64,000 bases of DNA, taken from an uncultured Planctomycetaceae bacterium. Lineage in GTDB: Bacteria > Planctomycetota > Planctomycetia > Planctomycetales > Planctomycetaceae. The stretch covers positions 1 to 64,000 of the forward strand of contig CALFSX010000278.1 of NCBI GenBank assembly GCA_937916515.1. The letters run 5' to 3'. Shown here piece by piece: positions 52,016 to 62,218 of this stretch. The position numbers were made by a program, and so were the translations under genes. Position 1 is the first letter of the stretch; each line of letters opens with the position of its first letter. Under the pieces are notes generated by a model. The model was not told the origin of the DNA, ran no database searches, and saw only the letters and a program-made list of their open reading frames with translations.

Positions 52016-53861
52016 GTTGCTGCGCCTTTTCTGTGTCGCCGGTTTCCAGATACGCTTCTGAAAGCCAGCCGTGTGCCAATGCCAGTGACGGATCGATTTT
52101 TAAAGCTGCCTCCGCTGCCTCAATTCCTTTCGGAAATTCACGAAGCTGCCCCATGACATGGGCCATGCGACCGAGATATCGAGAACGCGTTGGGTTAACG
52201 GAATGGAGTTGTTCGTAAGCCTTCCGAGCTTCTTCAAGTTGGCCCGTCTGATGCATCATCGAAGCCATCGCTTCCAGTGCATCTTCGTGCCGGGGCTGAA
52301 TCTGTAGAACAGTCGACCAGGCTCTTGCCGCCATTTGTGGCTGGCCCGCCTGCACCATTGCCTTTCCTAAGGCAAAGATGCAATCAACATCCTGCTGATT
52401 CTGTTCGACCAACGGAATCAGCACCTGAACGGCCTGTTGGGCAAGTTTTGAATCGCCGTTTAAGTAAGCCAATTCCGCTTGAAAAACCCCAAGTGCCCGA
52501 TTGACTTCGTCGTCGCTCAGGTTAACGCCGGGCTCATCAAACACAATAATTTCGGGTGCTGCATCCGGATTTTCGGAACGGCCCTGTTGAGGCACTTGCT
52601 TCAGAATTCTGTGATCTGTTTGCGACGCATGAACGTCGGCCGCCCCAAACGTCGGCATGTGACATGCGACACACGAATCCGCACTGCTGATTTTCAAGCG
52701 TTCCGTGAGTGGCTCAGAGCACTCCGTCTTTCCGGTTTCGTGACACTGCAAGCAACGTTGCCGATAAAAAACCGCTCGCTCCGTTTTGGGAGGTCGGCTG
52801 TGTGGGTCATGGCAGCTGATGCAGGTGAGCTCACCGGAACTCTGTTGATAACAAACGCTGGAATACATTTGCTCAACCTGGCTGACAGCCGCCGCCGTAC
52901 CACTTTTCACGCCTTCTGTTTTGACCAATGTCACCCAAATGTCACTTAGATTCATACCGGGACGAAAACCGTATTCCGACTGTCCGACCTGCAGGACTCG
53001 ACGACGCCCCTGCAAGTGACACTGCGTGCAGACGGCATCTCGGCGAGCCGACGAAAGGTGAATGGGGTTCACAATTGGATCTGTTGACGCAATGTCAGGC
53101 TTTGCCTGATGAAAGTCGATGTGCTCACCACCGGCTCCATGACAACGTTCACAACCAATCGCATGTTCGTGAAACGCCGGTTCTGCAAATCGGTCGTTGT
53201 CTGTGGGGTGAGGATTCGCGCGGCCGGAATGGCACGACAAACAGGCATGCGTGACACGCCGCTCAAAGCGTTCGTTGAACTCAGGCGCATAGCCCGGCGA
53301 CAACCCCCATTTGGGGCCATCCGCATACCAGCTGATCATGGACTGATTCAATCGACCATCGACGTTTGTCAGATACGAACGCCCTCGTTCCCCCGATCCC
53401 ACCGACAAGTCGATCGGAATGGCCTGATCGTAGACAAGTTCGCCGTCGCCGGACGTACGGCGTTCGTGGTGAAACACCTTTCCGTCGTGCGATTCAACTT
53501 GATACGAAAACTCCGGAAGTGTGGTGAATTCCGATGTGCTGAGATCTTCCAGCCCATCACCCTGGCTTGTCGCAAACATCGAATGCGACATTGGGTGAGT
53601 CTTATATTCGTCCGCAATTCCGGAATGGCACGCGTTGCACGCCTGACTGCCGACGAAGTGTTTCGCAAAAGTGGTTGGTGCGACATCGGCTGAAGGTTTG
53701 GCTGCATCGGCTACAGGATCCGGAACAGCGGCAATCTGCTGATCCGCCGACTTCTTTCTGGCGGACGGCCTTACCAGCTTGTTTTCATTTTCTTTGCCGC
53801 AACCGATCAGGAACAACAGCACAAGCACAGTCAAAGTATGCCCGTGAATGATGCAAGGCAT
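51963..53861 (-). CDS. Seven-heme cytochrome c lipoprotein with C-terminal TPRs
   Basis: 632 aa from ATG 53861, which opens a normal lipoprotein signal (MPCIIHGHTLTVLVLLFLIGC). The track start (53924) would give a 40-residue leader. Seven CxxCH motifs: CNACH, CLSCH, CERCH, CTQCH, CISCH, CLQCH and CVACH, covering roughly residues 75-415, in the cytochrome c554/c3-like manner. TPR repeats follow (AARAWSTVLQIQPRHEDALEA; GIEAAEAALKIDPSLALAHG). Covalent hemes require export, consistent with the signal. A short hairpin (53868-53884) precedes the ATG. The gene sits between two CRTAC1-like lipoproteins, overlapping the downstream one. An extracytoplasmic electron-transfer role is likely; donor and acceptor are unknown. 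Confidence 0.93.
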   Translation of the reverse strand: MPCIIHGHTLTVLVLLFLIGCGKENENKLVRPSARKKSADQQIAAVPDPVADAAKPSADVAPTTFAKHFVGSQACNACHSGIADEYKTHPMSHSMFATSQGDGLEDLSTSEFTTLPEFSYQVESHDGKVFHHERRTSGDGELVYDQAIPIDLSVGSGERGRSYLTNVDGRLNQSMISWYADGPKWGLSPGYAPEFNERFERRVTHACLSCHSGRANPHPTDNDRFAEPAFHEHAIGCERCHGAGGEHIDFHQAKPDIASTDPIVNPIHLSSARRDAVCTQCHLQGRRRVLQVGQSEYGFRPGMNLSDIWVTLVKTEGVKSGTAAAVSQVEQMYSSVCYQQSSGELTCISCHDPHSRPPKTERAVFYRQRCLQCHETGKTECSEPLTERLKISSADSCVACHMPTFGAADVHASQTDHRILKQVPQQGRSENPDAAPEIIVFDEPGVNLSDDEVNRALGVFQAELAYLNGDSKLAQQAVQVLIPLVEQNQQDVDCIFALGKAMVQAGQPQMAARAWSTVLQIQPRHEDALEAMASMMHQTGQLEEARKAYEQLHSVNPTRSRYLGRMAHVMGQLREFPKGIEAAEAALKIDPSLALAHGWLSEAYLETGDTEKAQQHAKMFEKLTGTSKKSSE

Positions 53862-53867
53862 AGTGCA

Positions 53868-53884
53868 TGCCTGCCCCGCAGGCA
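53868..53884 (-). promoter_or_regulatory. Hairpin just upstream of the cytochrome start
   Basis: TGCCTGC-GGG-GCAGGCA, perfect 7-bp stem, six bases before ATG 53861. It could affect translation initiation or be a palindromic repeat fragment. Confidence 0.45.
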
Positions 53885-53989
53885 GAGTGCTGAATCGGAC
53901 TACCTTTGAATGTTCGACGTTCATTCTTGTCTCTGTTCTGCTGCGTCACTTAAACAAACGACCTAAATCGCCAGTCAGCGGGCTGCTCA

Positions 53990-55759
53990 CTATTCCGCCA
54001 AAGGTTCGACAAGCTGGTTTAGTTGTCGGTGATCGTGAATCTGCAATTGCTGATGAATGCCGGACGGCCATTCAATTTTTACCTTCCATGGTCCGGTGTC
54101 TTCACCAACACCGAAAAACAGAGTACGGTTGTGAGAGGCACCGAAGCTGGTTCCGCCGGCAATTTCCTGCACAAACGGACGCTCGTCACTTCCGAAAACT
54201 CGCACCTTTGCTTGAAACGCCGAACGATTGCTGGATCGACCGATCAACTTAAAACGCAATCCAACACCAACTTTTGATCTGTTTTCCAGAAGTGCCACGG
54301 GTGAGTTGTGATGCACGACGCACAGGTCCAGGTCGCCGTCAGCATCAAAATCTGCCGCCCCTACTGCTCGCCCAACGGCTTTGCGAGTGAAAAAATCACC
54401 GGCAACACTGGGGCGTTCCTGCCAGTTGCGACCATCGAAGGAAAATACCTGCGGTGTCATTTCGTAACCTTCGCCATCGAAATAGCGAGGGTCAATGTGC
54501 CCGTTGGTAACAAACAAATCTTCATATCCATCCAGATTAAAATCGCTCATCACAGTACCAAACGCCAACTTCGGAAGACTCGGTTCCCGCAGCCCAACCA
54601 GACCGCTCACATCCTGCAGTCCTTGAGGCCCAAGATTGCGATACAACGTGTTGTGCTCTCCCGTGAAGTGAGTCAGAAACAGATCTGGAAAACCGTTGCG
54701 ATCGTAGTCTCCAAAACCAACGCCCATGCTGGCCTGAGCTTCACCCGTTGCACAATATCCTCCGCCAAGAAACAAAGACGATTCTTTGAACGACGTGCCT
54801 GTTCCATCGTTGATAAACATAAAGTTGGCGGTGGTGTCGTTGGCCACGTAAATATCCGGCCAGAAATCATCGTTCAGGTCCGCAATAACAACGCCCAACC
54901 CTTTGTTGCCTTCACCAAACAAACCTAGTTGTTGCGACGATTCCGTGAAGCTGCCATCGCCGTTGTTCACGAAGCATTCATCTGGTTCGGGTTCTACGTT
55001 TCGCGGATGGCAAATCGAAGGGATACCGTCTTTGTCGAGACATTCAACCGGGTTGTTGGGGTCGTAGATTGAGTAGTTACAGACATAAAGATCAAGATCA
55101 CCATCACGATCAATGTCGCCCCAGGCAACGGTTGAACTCCACGCGGTCTTCCCACCTTGCATGTCAGCAGTGGTTTCGATGAACGTTCCATCACCCATAT
55201 TCCTGAACAGGCGATTCTCGCGAGCATTTGCGACGTACATGTCATCAAAACCATCATTGTCAAAATCACCAACCGCAACTCCATGGCCAAAGCCACGATC
55301 CATCAGCCCACTTTCTGCAAACCGGTCTTGAAAGCTTCCGGATATGGACTGGCGAAACAGGGAATCAGAAATCGTGGCATCACCACACGGGTCGCCTCCC
55401 TGAGTCAGGTATAGATCCGTCATACCATCAGCGTCAAAGTCGATCCACCCACAACCTCCACCAGTGGATTCCACCATTAAGGCTTTGGGGCTGGCTCCGT
55501 TGTCGTACGTGAAATCAATTCCGTGGTCTGCGGCGACATCCACGAAGTCGGGAAATTCCGGCATTGGAAATTCGACCTGTTCAGCAGAGCGACGTTTGTG
55601 TGGCTCAAACCTGAACGCCGGCGCGGCGGCATCTGACGAACTGGATGCAGTTTCCGTGGTTTCAGATTCGACCGTCTCGCTCTTACCGCACCCGCTGCAG
55701 GAAATCAGCAGCATACTGAACAACACCAATCGCCAGTTTAAAGTTAGCCTGGCTTTCAT
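53990..55759 (-). CDS. FG-GAP/ASPIC-UnbV (CRTAC1-like) lipoprotein
   Basis: 589 aa from the ATG at 55759 (MKARLTLNWRLVLFSMLLISC, lipobox MLLISC); the track start 183 bp upstream has no signal. After a short linker come VCBS/FG-GAP blades: VDVAADHGIDFTYDNGASPK, DFDADGMTDLYLT, DFDNDGFDDMYVA, DIDRDGDLDLYVC and DFDADGDLDLCVV. The C-terminal ASPIC/UnbV domain reads FGASHNRTLFFGVGEDTGPW and KIEWPSGIHQQLQIHD. It lacks the TPR module of its paralogue at 49004. It is the first gene of the operon CRTAC1 > cytochrome > TPR-CRTAC1. Confidence 0.92.
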   Translation of the reverse strand: MKARLTLNWRLVLFSMLLISCSGCGKSETVESETTETASSSSDAAAPAFRFEPHKRRSAEQVEFPMPEFPDFVDVAADHGIDFTYDNGASPKALMVESTGGGCGWIDFDADGMTDLYLTQGGDPCGDATISDSLFRQSISGSFQDRFAESGLMDRGFGHGVAVGDFDNDGFDDMYVANARENRLFRNMGDGTFIETTADMQGGKTAWSSTVAWGDIDRDGDLDLYVCNYSIYDPNNPVECLDKDGIPSICHPRNVEPEPDECFVNNGDGSFTESSQQLGLFGEGNKGLGVVIADLNDDFWPDIYVANDTTANFMFINDGTGTSFKESSLFLGGGYCATGEAQASMGVGFGDYDRNGFPDLFLTHFTGEHNTLYRNLGPQGLQDVSGLVGLREPSLPKLAFGTVMSDFNLDGYEDLFVTNGHIDPRYFDGEGYEMTPQVFSFDGRNWQERPSVAGDFFTRKAVGRAVGAADFDADGDLDLCVVHHNSPVALLENRSKVGVGLRFKLIGRSSNRSAFQAKVRVFGSDERPFVQEIAGGTSFGASHNRTLFFGVGEDTGPWKVKIEWPSGIHQQLQIHDHRQLNQLVEPLAE

Positions 55760-55996
55760 GGCTTTGACAGCTTTCACTTCAGAACGTGTGGATAGTCTAA
55801 TGGGCAAAGGCGAATGAGGAGACACAATGCTTGACTTGCAACCAACAAAAGTAAGAGGACGTTTACTAAGGACCGTCAATCGGCTGACAGCACTCAAAAA
55901 CACGTCGCCGATACTGGCGCCCTCGACTGCGTGTTGTCGCATTGTCTAAACAACTTACGCAACAGTGTGCGAATTTGCTGGCCCGTAAATGCAAAA

Positions 55997-56026
55997 ACTC
56001 CGCGTCGTACTGCTACGACGCGGAGT
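55997..56026 (-). terminator. Strong rho-independent terminator after the DUF1559 gene
   Basis: ACTCCGCGTCGTA-GCAG-TACGACGCGGAGT on the minus strand, perfect 13-bp stem followed by TTTTGCATTT. It lies 36 bases after the DUF1559 stop and separates the pseudopilin unit from the cytochrome operon. Confidence 0.9.
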
Positions 56027-56061
56027 ATACTTCATACTTCCATCAACACTTAAGCTTAAGC

Positions 56062-57144
<1,083 letters not shown>

Positions 57145-57283
57145 GACAGTCATCCTCGAAAAAAAGGAACATAAATTCAGCCGAATGGCTGGATGAATTC
57201 CAAGCCTTAGCGGAAGCACAATCAATAGCAAAGTCTCTTGTTTCTTTGACAAATGCTAAAGCTCCGCAAGACCTGTGAAGGGC

Positions 57284-57754
57284 TTATGGAATTGCCAAAT
57301 CAAACTCGTTTGATTTCTCTTCAACAGTGAACTCGAACGGGGTCGATTGCGCGCTTCCATAGTCTGCCGGAAATTTTTCACTTTTGGTTGTTTTCATTTC
57401 ACCACGCTTACCAGTGCCACCTGAACGCTGCTGCATCATGGCTTCTCTGACGGAATCGTTGGACATATCAACCGGCCCACTTAACGCGGAAGCAGCACTA
57501 TCCACCAAAAACACTTTGTGCTTGCCAGCAACTGCTCCCGCCTTGCCGGATTGTGCATTCAGCACAAACTTTCCTTCTTCGTTGGTTCTACCTGCCGATG
57601 CCGGTCCCGATTCTGGGGTGAAATTCACGTTTACCCCAGCAAGTGGCTGATTACCTTTGGTTAGCCTTCCAGTCACCGGATACAACGTCGGGCCATCAGA
57701 ACCACCACATCCTGCAATCAGGACCAACGCCAGAGTTAGACAAAAACGATTCAT
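57284..57754 (-). CDS. Small lipoprotein with transthyretin/carboxypeptidase-regulatory-like domain
   Basis: 156 aa from the ATG at 57754 (MNRFCLTLALVLIAGCGGSD, lipobox LIAGC). The domain pattern YPVTGRLTKGNQPLAGVNVN then FTPESGPASAGRTNEEGKFV is that of bacterial carboxypeptidase regulatory-like (Ig-like) folds found next to DUF1559 genes in planctomycetes. The tail has KFPADYGSAQSTPFEFTVEE, also typical. It precedes the DUF1559 gene by 140 bp. Probably an outer-surface protein; function unknown. The track start at 57940 lacks a signal. Confidence 0.85.
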   Translation of the reverse strand: MNRFCLTLALVLIAGCGGSDGPTLYPVTGRLTKGNQPLAGVNVNFTPESGPASAGRTNEEGKFVLNAQSGKAGAVAGKHKVFLVDSAASALSGPVDMSNDSVREAMMQQRSGGTGKRGEMKTTKSEKFPADYGSAQSTPFEFTVEEKSNEFDLAIP

Positions 57755-58224
57755 GTAATTGCTCAAGAAAATAAGTGATTGAAGAAAACCTGAAGCTCTG
57801 CCTGATCGCAATAGCTCAACAACAGACCGGAATACCGGAGTCACTTCGCAATGCAACCAGGAAATTTTCTTTTCATTGTTAAGAAACAAATAACGCAGTT
57901 CAAGTCCAACCTGCCGGGTGTTCATGCAATAAAGCGACATTCCGACCAGAGCGAAACCCTGTGTGTTACCGTTGTGTACTACTTACTACATTTTATTGCA
58001 AGCAAATCATAAATTCGGAGCCTGAACCATCAAACAATTCGGCCCCGGCAAATACATCAGTATTCGTCATCGAACATATCCGTTTGCCACAAATTCATCA
58101 AAATGCCCCAAACTTCGATTGGATAATCAACCGCCAGCTGCGTGTTCAAGTGCCTCAACATTGTGGCTTTTACTCGCCATTTAAGGAATCTCAGCAAAAG
58201 CAATTTGTAGCGTGATGGACGGCG

Positions 58225-58446
58225 TTAAGAATTGAACCAAACAATCACACACCAGATCTGCTGGCCCGACCTCGGCTTAAGACCGTCCTGCCTGGCCCAG
58301 CCACGGTCATAAACACCGTAATGGCTGGCCCCCAGCCCAATGTCGGATTCGCCTTTATTCTGGTAGCGCTGCGGTGTTGATTGCCAACCGACTATCGAAA
58401 ACCCTTGAACCTCCCAAAACTCAAAGCCAGAAGGTCCTGGCCAGGT
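58225..58446 (-). pseudogene. Open remnant without start codon
   Basis: A 73-codon open frame too poor in start codons for the ORF track: it runs from just after a TAA to a TAA at 58225 and includes GESDIGLGASHYGVYDRGWA and a tail QQIWCVIVWFNS. The composition looks protein-like but contains no ATG, GTG or TTG. It may be the 3' remnant of a lost gene in the spacer between the TPR genes and the lipoprotein, or chance. No family recognised. Confidence 0.3.
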
Positions 58447-58534
58447 TTATTTTGGAGCATTGAGACATTCCGCATGACCTGTTCACGGTGTGATTAAGAA
58501 CGTTGCCGGACGCATTTGAAGGACGGGGGCCAAG

Positions 58535-59728
58535 TCACTTTCGTTCCGGAGGGTATCGCCGAAAAATTCCGTTGGCGATTTCCCAGTCACCGCATTGAAT
58601 GGCATATTCAGCGATCTGGTTCAACAACCCGCGAGAAACCTCACTCACGTGCGGCAGACGTCGAATTTCTTCTGCCAGCTTGACTCCCACGGCGGCGATT
58701 TTTTGCAGCTCAGCCGCTTCTGGTAATCGATCGGTGGCACGGCAAACCAAGGCCAATTCGTTGCGACTTTGCCAACCCAACGGATGTAACTTAATCGCCT
58801 GCCTTAGCGCCTGCTCCGCCGTTTCCATGTCTCCGGCCAGTCTGGAATATTTCCCAAGCCACAGCCACAGCACAGGATCAACGATGCTTTCCGCGTTGAC
58901 AGATGCCAGCAGGTCTTCAGCCGAATTCATATCGCCTTCTTCAATCGCAGCCTGCAGCAGCACATCCAGCAGCGGACTGGACTGCGGCAGTTCGTTGTGC
59001 AGTTGCTTAGCTGCAATCAAAGCACTTGCCTGTTTTGCCTTCAAAGATTCAGAAGGAGACGTCAGAAACAGGGCTCGCGTATTTCTGGCCACATGCACAG
59101 CATGAGCAACCTGCAGATCGACATTTTCTTCGGCACTGTCCAACCACCGAGCGGTAATCTGATCGCCGTCGCTAAAGCTCAACTCTTCCAGGCTAACCAG
59201 ATAAACGTAGTGGTCCGGCTGGTCGGATCGCAATTCAATCGCAGCGGAAATATCTTCCAGCAGCCGGCTTCTTTGAAATGTCATGGCGTAAAAGAAAATC
59301 CGCGTGCGTCTGGCATCCGCAAATCGCTCATCAATTTCCAGCAGCTGGTCGGCCAGGCTCATGGCCTCAAGCGGTTTGTTGAGATACTGAAAGTTCACTT
59401 TCATCAATGCCGCTGCTGCGTCGAACCCTCTAGGGCCATCCAACGGGATTTTCTCGTAGGCACTTGCCGCTTCAGAGTGCTCATTCAAATGAGACCTTCC
59501 TTCCCCCAGAAGGAACCACGGCAACGGATCGCCGGGATCAACGTTGGTCCACTGACTGGCTGTCTCAACGACCTTCGTCCAGTTGCCGGACTTTTCAGCC
59601 TTGCGGCAAATTTCACGAAACCGGTCAACCGTTTCTGACAATTGCAACTGTCGATAAACGACAGCTGCAGCAATCATTCCAACGACCACAATCGCTGACA
59701 GCCACTTTGCTTTTCCAGGCTTAATCAA
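58535..59728 (-). CDS. TPR-type membrane-anchored protein, paralogue A
   Basis: 397 aa from a TTG at 59728, chosen because AGGAGGT (59737-59743) lies 8 bases upstream and the protein then starts LIKPGKAKWLSAIVVVGMIA with an ideal anchor. The track ATG-like start 45 bp upstream would place the SD inside the gene. The anchor is followed by about 350 residues of helical repeats (ASQWTNVDPGDPLPWFLLGE; AEQALRQAIKLHPLGWQSRN) of TPR type. It is clearly paralogous to the next gene upstream: both have W-P-W/F-F motifs (DPLPWFLLGE and GAPWWFAAEA) and similar C-termini (LNQIAEYAIQCGDWEIANGI versus LNRIRQYAVDCNATRIAETL). Probably a protein-interaction scaffold outside the membrane. Confidence 0.85.
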   Translation of the reverse strand: MIKPGKAKWLSAIVVVGMIAAAVVYRQLQLSETVDRFREICRKAEKSGNWTKVVETASQWTNVDPGDPLPWFLLGEGRSHLNEHSEAASAYEKIPLDGPRGFDAAAALMKVNFQYLNKPLEAMSLADQLLEIDERFADARRTRIFFYAMTFQRSRLLEDISAAIELRSDQPDHYVYLVSLEELSFSDGDQITARWLDSAEENVDLQVAHAVHVARNTRALFLTSPSESLKAKQASALIAAKQLHNELPQSSPLLDVLLQAAIEEGDMNSAEDLLASVNAESIVDPVLWLWLGKYSRLAGDMETAEQALRQAIKLHPLGWQSRNELALVCRATDRLPEAAELQKIAAVGVKLAEEIRRLPHVSEVSRGLLNQIAEYAIQCGDWEIANGIFRRYPPERK

Positions 59729-59736
59729 TGGAAAAA

Positions 59737-59743
59737 ACCTCCT
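59737..59743 (-). promoter_or_regulatory. Shine-Dalgarno deciding a TTG start
   Basis: AGGAGGT followed after TTTTTTCCA-type spacing by TTG at 59728. It is one of the two best SD sequences in the window and argues against the ORF-track start at 59773. Confidence 0.75.
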
Positions 59744-59810
59744 GTAAGGCAGTGGTTGAAAATAGAACACCAAAGACGCGTAACGTTAGCCGAATTGCCG
59801 TTGCACCAGC

Positions 59811-61070
59811 TTACCGAAGTGCCGACGAACGGCGGGGCGTCAATCGCTTTTTCAGTGTTTCGGCAATCCTGGTCGCATTGCAATCTACGGCGTATTGCCG
59901 AATTCTGTTCAGCATTTCGACGTCCAGGTCCACGACCGTTGGCAGACGCAGTAATTGAGACCGAAGCTCGCGACCTTCGGCGGCAAGCCTTTGATGCAGT
60001 TCAACATCCGGAGACTGTTTTCGCCGCAGCAAATTGGCATATTCGTGGTGAGCCAGCGGACTAATCGGATGCAGACGCAGCGCTTCATTGATCGAAGCCT
60101 CCGCATCTTCAAGCTCATCATAAGTGGTGTGATACCAGGCTCGAAAAACCCAGACCATATGGTCGTTTGCAGCGGAGCCGTCTACCTGCTTCAGCAGTTC
60201 TCCCACTCGATCAACGTCAGCCGCCTGGTACGCTCGATACATTAAATATGTCAACAAAGTCGAATCGTGCGGCGCGGCTTCCAGGAAAAACTGAAGCTGT
60301 CTACTGGCTTCTTCATCCAATGCAATCGAATCGTCTGTTCTTGCACCATCCACGGACATCGCCAGCTTCATGGCTGTATGCACTCCAAGTCCGATTTTGA
60401 ACCGAACTTCATCCGGACTGGATGCCAGCCAGCGACTGTTCAGGTCTGAACCGTTCGTAAACGAAAGCATGTCGGCCAACAACAGATACGCGTAGGATTC
60501 CCGGGGTTCAGCTCCCGCATCGATGGCTCTGTCAATCGCTGCGATTAATTCCGGACGTTGCAGGTTCATTGCGAAGAACGAAATAATTCGCGAATGAATC
60601 TCCAGAACTCTCGGATCCATCGCAATAATTTTTTCGCTGGTCTTCAATCCATCCAACGGACGGTTAAGTGCCGTCCATTCAAGGTTGGCTTTTTCGATCA
60701 ATGCAAACAACACCTTGGGATCAGATTCGGGAACATGTCCCAGAAAGAACGCAAGGTCGTCCAGTTCGTCAAGTTCCTGAGAAGCTTCTGCGGCAAACCA
60801 CCACGGCGCTCCGTCTTCCGGATTCCACTCGGCCCATTCTTCCGCAGTCTGCCGCATAAATCGCCAGTCTTCCTGGTCGCGAGCCTGCAAACATTTCTGG
60901 CGAAAACCTGACGTCTTGTATGCTCGTGCCGCCTGATAAGCTGGCCAGATGGCAAGAATTAACGCCACTGCAAGAACCCAAACCCATCGTCGAGACCGGG
61001 AAACTTTGGGTAGACTGGATTCCTTGACATCATCTGCTGACACTATTGATCGCCCTTGCTCAGCCGCCAT
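59811..61070 (-). CDS. TPR-type membrane-anchored protein, paralogue B
   Basis: 419 aa from the ATG at 61070 (MAAEQGRSIVSADDVKESSL), preferred to the track start 78 bp earlier. A short cytosolic head is followed by RRWVWVLAVALILAIWPAYQ (about 27-46) as membrane anchor, then TPR-like helical repeats (AEEWAEWNPEDGAPWWFAAE; DAEASINEALRLHPISPLAH). It is a paralogue of the gene at 58535, which lies 82 bp downstream on the same strand; tandem duplication is likely. It heads the pseudopilin-side unit of the 49-61 kb locus. Confidence 0.85.
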   Translation of the reverse strand: MAAEQGRSIVSADDVKESSLPKVSRSRRWVWVLAVALILAIWPAYQAARAYKTSGFRQKCLQARDQEDWRFMRQTAEEWAEWNPEDGAPWWFAAEASQELDELDDLAFFLGHVPESDPKVLFALIEKANLEWTALNRPLDGLKTSEKIIAMDPRVLEIHSRIISFFAMNLQRPELIAAIDRAIDAGAEPRESYAYLLLADMLSFTNGSDLNSRWLASSPDEVRFKIGLGVHTAMKLAMSVDGARTDDSIALDEEASRQLQFFLEAAPHDSTLLTYLMYRAYQAADVDRVGELLKQVDGSAANDHMVWVFRAWYHTTYDELEDAEASINEALRLHPISPLAHHEYANLLRRKQSPDVELHQRLAAEGRELRSQLLRLPTVVDLDVEMLNRIRQYAVDCNATRIAETLKKRLTPRRSSALR

Positions 61071-61239
61071 AAAATGATCGTTCGCGGTCCGGTGGCCGTC
61101 AACGTTATTGAGCGTGTTTGTGAAATGAAAGCCCCGCGAAGTGCCCACGAGTTTACGGTACGTTCATAGCGGATTCAAGCTTCGAGTGACTGAGGCAACA
61201 TTGCAGAAACACGCCGTCGCTGGCTGATGAAGAACGAAA

Positions 61240-61284
61240 AAGCCTGAATTCATGCCGCGGGGTTGGGCGGTTGAATTCAGGCTT
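61240..61284 (-). terminator. Rho-independent terminator
   Basis: AAGCCTGAATTC, 21-base loop, GAATTCAGGCTT, perfect 12-bp stem followed on the minus strand by TTTCGTTC (GGCTTTTTCG). It lies about 75 bases after the stop of the gene at 61358 and so isolates it from the TPR genes. Confidence 0.85.
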
Positions 61285-61357
61285 TGAATTGGCAAGGACG
61301 TTTATTCTTGTCTGGCAACGTTAAGCGACGTGTGGTTCATCCGTCGCCAAAGTGCGA

Positions 61358-61849
61358 CTATTTGCTGGCGGCGATTCTAATCAGATACCAACGATTGCCA
61401 TCGTTGGCATCAACCGTATAGAAGTCCCGAGCGAAGCTGCCTGTGGCCGCAGATTCCAACACCGTGAGGCGAACCGTTTTACCCGATTGATTGACAGCCT
61501 GATAATCGCCAGCAGCGATGCCAGGTGGCAATGGCACGCTATCAACTTGAGTATCGCTTGCTGCATCAGCGACCCCGCCAGCATCAGCCTTCACACATTC
61601 AACCGGCGTAGACTGTGATTGAACGATTGTGTCGTGAGTTGACACGGTGGTCATCACGGTTCTGTTGTGAGTCAGCTGATCGGAAGCGGCAACTTCGCCA
61701 TCCGGCTGCTGAGCCAACGCCAGCATGGAAGCGGCTTGCCTTTCGTCACGACGCGCCAAAGCGGCCTGCATCGCAGTCTGGTCGCCGTCCCACGCAGCCA
61801 TAAACAGGCCCGTCACCAGAACCAAAAGTAGAACTCGAGCATTCATCAC
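61358..61849 (-). CDS. Small secreted protein of unknown function
   Basis: 163 aa with a signal peptide (MMNARVLLLVLVTGLFMAAW). The central part is Ala/Thr/Asp-rich; the C-terminal 60 residues look folded (IAAGDYQAVNQSGKTVRLTV; ARDFYTVDANDGNRWYLIRI). I recognise no family, though short SH3-like beta domains show this pattern. A strong terminator follows. Upstream is a family A fragment, so it is transcribed alone. Confidence 0.7.
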   Translation of the reverse strand: MMNARVLLLVLVTGLFMAAWDGDQTAMQAALARRDERQAASMLALAQQPDGEVAASDQLTHNRTVMTTVSTHDTIVQSQSTPVECVKADAGGVADAASDTQVDSVPLPPGIAAGDYQAVNQSGKTVRLTVLESAATGSFARDFYTVDANDGNRWYLIRIAASK

Positions 61850-61903
61850 TAAGTTTCCTGACCACTTTCAAAACTGTAACCCCGTTGGAGTCTTTCTCCA
61901 AAA

Positions 61904-61996
61904 ATAATGCGAGCACGGTGCAGGCATGTATTCTGAGCGACAACGGAGCGTTTCCGAGCGGTAGCTCGAATGGGCTGCGGGCCAGCCCGCGTTAAG
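61904..61996 (+). repeat. Family A dispersed repeat, copy 10 (rearranged)
   Basis: Contains ATGCGAGCACGGTGC, which normally precedes the right half, joined directly to TTCTGAGCGACAACGGAGCG and TTTCCGAGCGGTAGCTCGAA from the left half, and ends GGCCAGCCCGCGTTAAG. The block order differs from the other copies, implying recombination between halves. The rest of 61850-62218 shows nothing. Confidence 0.75.
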
Positions 61997-62218
61997 TCCT
62001 ATCGACTTTGTCGCCTTGGCAACTCTGGCAAATTCTGCTGAGCCTGACGAACACGTTTGTTACGCAAACCATTCTGCCAACATCGTCGATTGTGACGATT
62101 ATTCACCACCGCCAAATTATGTGATGAAAGCCAATTTTGTTTCCGCCGGAATCCTTCACTGACACCAGAACACCGCTTCAAAATGAAGCCTTCACGATTC
62201 AGCAGAAGCATCGACTCA

